DNA of 32,574 bases from Comamonas thiooxydans. Its GTDB lineage: Bacteria; Pseudomonadota; Gammaproteobacteria; Burkholderiales; Burkholderiaceae_C. A program made the position numbers and the translations under genes. How positions within the stretch are numbered: position 1 is the stretch's first letter; each line of letters opens with the position of its first letter. Positions 31,463 through 32,574 of the stretch are shown piece after piece. The stretch is taken from positions 1 to 32,574 of the forward strand of contig NZ_BBVD01000028.1 in assembly GCF_000964545.1 (NCBI RefSeq), written 5' to 3'. Under the pieces are notes generated by a model. It did no database searches and was not told the DNA's origin. It saw nothing but the letters and a program-made list of their open reading frames with translations.

Positions 31463-32236
31463 TCATTTGCGAGGGATGCCTGCTCTTGTGCTGCTCTTTT
31501 GGAAAGATACCAGCGCCAGGTCCATCAGCAGAACCATCGACATGCCCAGGGCCAGTACAGCCACTACCATCGGCAGTCCAAGTGCGCTAAGCACATACCT
31601 TCCCGAAGGAATCGCAAGGCGATTTTCCGTCGTGCAAATGAACTCGGCAGCACTCATGCCTGTGTAGTGCATGGCACAAACGGCAAGGGCCATGATCGCC
31701 GCAGCAAGCAGGCGCATGCTTGTCTGCTCGGTATGAAATGCCAACCACAGCGCCGCAGTTGCAGCCACGAGAGCAATAAGCACAGACATGGCGATTCGCT
31801 CATAGTCCCACTCCAGGTGGCCTCCAAAACGCATGCCATACATGCCTAGGTAGTGCATGACAACGGCACCCAGCCCAAGCATTGATCCGGCCAAAAGCAA
31901 GCGACCAATGCTGCGCGGATTGCGAGCCACGATATGAAAAGCCAGGGCCGAGATTGTCACCGCGGCAATGAGCGACACGCCGGTCTCCCATATCGAGTAG
32001 CCGGTCCCAAGATCCATGCGCAGCGCAAGCATGGCAATGAAGTGCATCGACCATACGCCAATGCCGCCAAGAGCAATCCCTGTGCTGCCGAGGCTCATCA
32101 GATAGGTCTGGCGGTCATCAACCTCCGGCTCAAGTCGCTTGGCGGAGATCAGCGCAATGAAGGCGCCAATCATTGAAATCGCGTACGACAGTACAACCAA
32201 TTCCATGCTGTAGCTGGTGCTGACCATTGCATCCAT
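31463..32236 (-). CDS. MHYT-domain integral membrane sensor protein
   Basis: A 257-residue inner-membrane protein of seven predicted helices with the three MHYT-type motifs MHFIAM, MHYLGM and MHYTGM, thought to bind a metal (copper) and sense diatomic gases or redox state. Unlike the YkoW-type proteins it carries no GGDEF/EAL or kinase output domain and ends in a short basic tail (SSTRAGIPRK). The ATG at 32236 has AGGAG 6 bases upstream, so the TTG-initiated longer form (32260) is rejected. Its promoter region overlaps the MITE-like element and two palindromes. It may work with the BLUF protein or the chemoreceptor; this is inference. Confidence 0.92.
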   Translation of the reverse strand: MDAMVSTSYSMELVVLSYAISMIGAFIALISAKRLEPEVDDRQTYLMSLGSTGIALGGIGVWSMHFIAMLALRMDLGTGYSIWETGVSLIAAVTISALAFHIVARNPRSIGRLLLAGSMLGLGAVVMHYLGMYGMRFGGHLEWDYERIAMSVLIALVAATAALWLAFHTEQTSMRLLAAAIMALAVCAMHYTGMSAAEFICTTENRLAIPSGRYVLSALGLPMVVAVLALGMSMVLLMDLALVSFQKSSTRAGIPRK

Positions 32237-32280
32237 GAGCCTCTCCTGGTTGCCGAACAAGAAGAATCCAGAATTTGTAA

Positions 32281-32397
32281 ATTGACTTGTATCAAATTAA
32301 TTCAGAGTCATCAAGATGATTTGATGAATCAGATCTGATTAGATGCTAGTTAGATACATCAGATCTGATATCTATTTAAAAATTGAAACAAGTCAAT
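32281..32397. mobile_element. MITE-like 117-bp AT-rich element with terminal inverted repeats
   Basis: ATTGACTTGTATCAAATT (32281-32298) is an imperfect inverted copy of AATTGAAACAAGTCAAT (32381-32397). The outer 10 bases match exactly as reverse complements. Near-identical 10-base direct repeats flank it, GAATTTGTAA (32271-32280) and GAATATGTAA (32398-32407), like a target-site duplication with one change. No open frame exists inside. It could instead be a symmetric regulatory region of the MHYT gene. Confidence 0.45.
32327..32369. promoter_or_regulatory. Two identical TCAGATCTGA palindromes one behind the other
   Basis: AATCAGATCTGATT (32327-32340) and ATCAGATCTGAT (32358-32369) are both perfect palindromes. 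Their centres are 30 bp apart, about three helical turns, about 100 bases upstream of the MHYT gene start. A dimeric regulator could bind both on the same DNA face. Confidence 0.5.
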
Positions 32398-32523
32398 GAA
32401 TATGTAAGCACTTGACACAAACAAGCGCTCAAGGAGCGATCGCAGGGGTGCCCAAGGCGTACCGGCTTCACTCCAACTGGGCGGCATCCCGTTTTGTCAG
32501 GCCATTGACTACAGAAGGCACAT

Positions 32524-32574
32524 ATGAGAGTGAACGCACCGGTAACTCAGCGGGAGTACAGCTTTGATGAGCAC
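32524..32574 (+). CDS. Start of a PAS-containing (Aer-like) chemoreceptor, cut by the window end
   Basis: The first 17 codons, MRVNAPVTQREYSFDEH, match the N-terminus of Aer-type aerotaxis or methyl-accepting chemotaxis proteins (pattern M-x-x-N-x-P-V-T-x-x-E-Y), which continue into a PAS domain that binds FAD. AGAAGG is positioned 6 bases before the ATG. Only the beginning is in the window, so domains beyond this cannot be seen. The role in aerotaxis is inferred from the N-terminal motif. Confidence 0.7.
   Translation, partial: MRVNAPVTQREYSFDEH

Overview
The window looks like a chromosomal segment of a Comamonadaceae bacterium (Burkholderiales, most like Comamonas/Delftia). The reasons are GC-rich coding sequence, many LysR and GntR regulators beside small catabolic genes, a PAS/Aer-type chemoreceptor start typical of this group, and compact intergenic spacing. 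The genus is an inference from gene content; no rRNA or marker gene is present. No tRNA, rRNA, CRISPR array or intact insertion sequence was seen.

Layout. 1-3150 holds a FadR-type GntR regulator, a flavin-reductase-like protein, a decayed tyrosine-recombinase tail and a phosphoribosyltransferase. 3150-12560 is a fimbrial island. It contains a tip-adhesin-like gene on the + strand with an in-frame TAA just after its signal peptide. Facing it is a minus-strand operon for major pilin, periplasmic chaperone and outer-membrane usher. A regulatory block follows: an RcsB-like response regulator (+) and a NarX-type histidine kinase with a second NarL-type response regulator (-). The promoter regions here are AT-rich. 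They carry a 30-bp perfect palindrome upstream of the pilin and a tandem 10-bp repeat upstream of the second regulator. 13297-17280 is a patchwork of small unrelated genes (GNAT, P-loop kinase, 58-aa membrane protein, histidine phosphatase, DUF1232, secreted Pro/Tyr-rich protein). It also has gene debris and two kinds of dispersed repeat.

17359-24845 is a run of regulator/target pairs: SDR with divergent LysR, LysR with divergent beta-lactamase-like hydrolase plus MFS exporter, and MocR with divergent VOC protein. The MocR gap has a three-half-site operator. 24880-29800 carries a possible PhzF tail, DinB, alpha/beta hydrolase, macro domain protein and an M20-type amidohydrolase with divergent LysR. 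30332-32574 has an Imm10-like immunity protein without a visible toxin, a BLUF photoreceptor, an MHYT-domain sensor, and the start of an Aer-like chemoreceptor. A MITE-like 117-bp inverted-repeat element lies between the last two.

The fimbrial genes and the adjacent two-component genes plausibly form one surface-adhesion module whose tip gene is broken in this sequence. The most novel-looking non-gene signals are the roughly 110-bp structured repeat found twice, the degenerate roughly 45-bp repeat found three times, and the MITE-like element at the right end.
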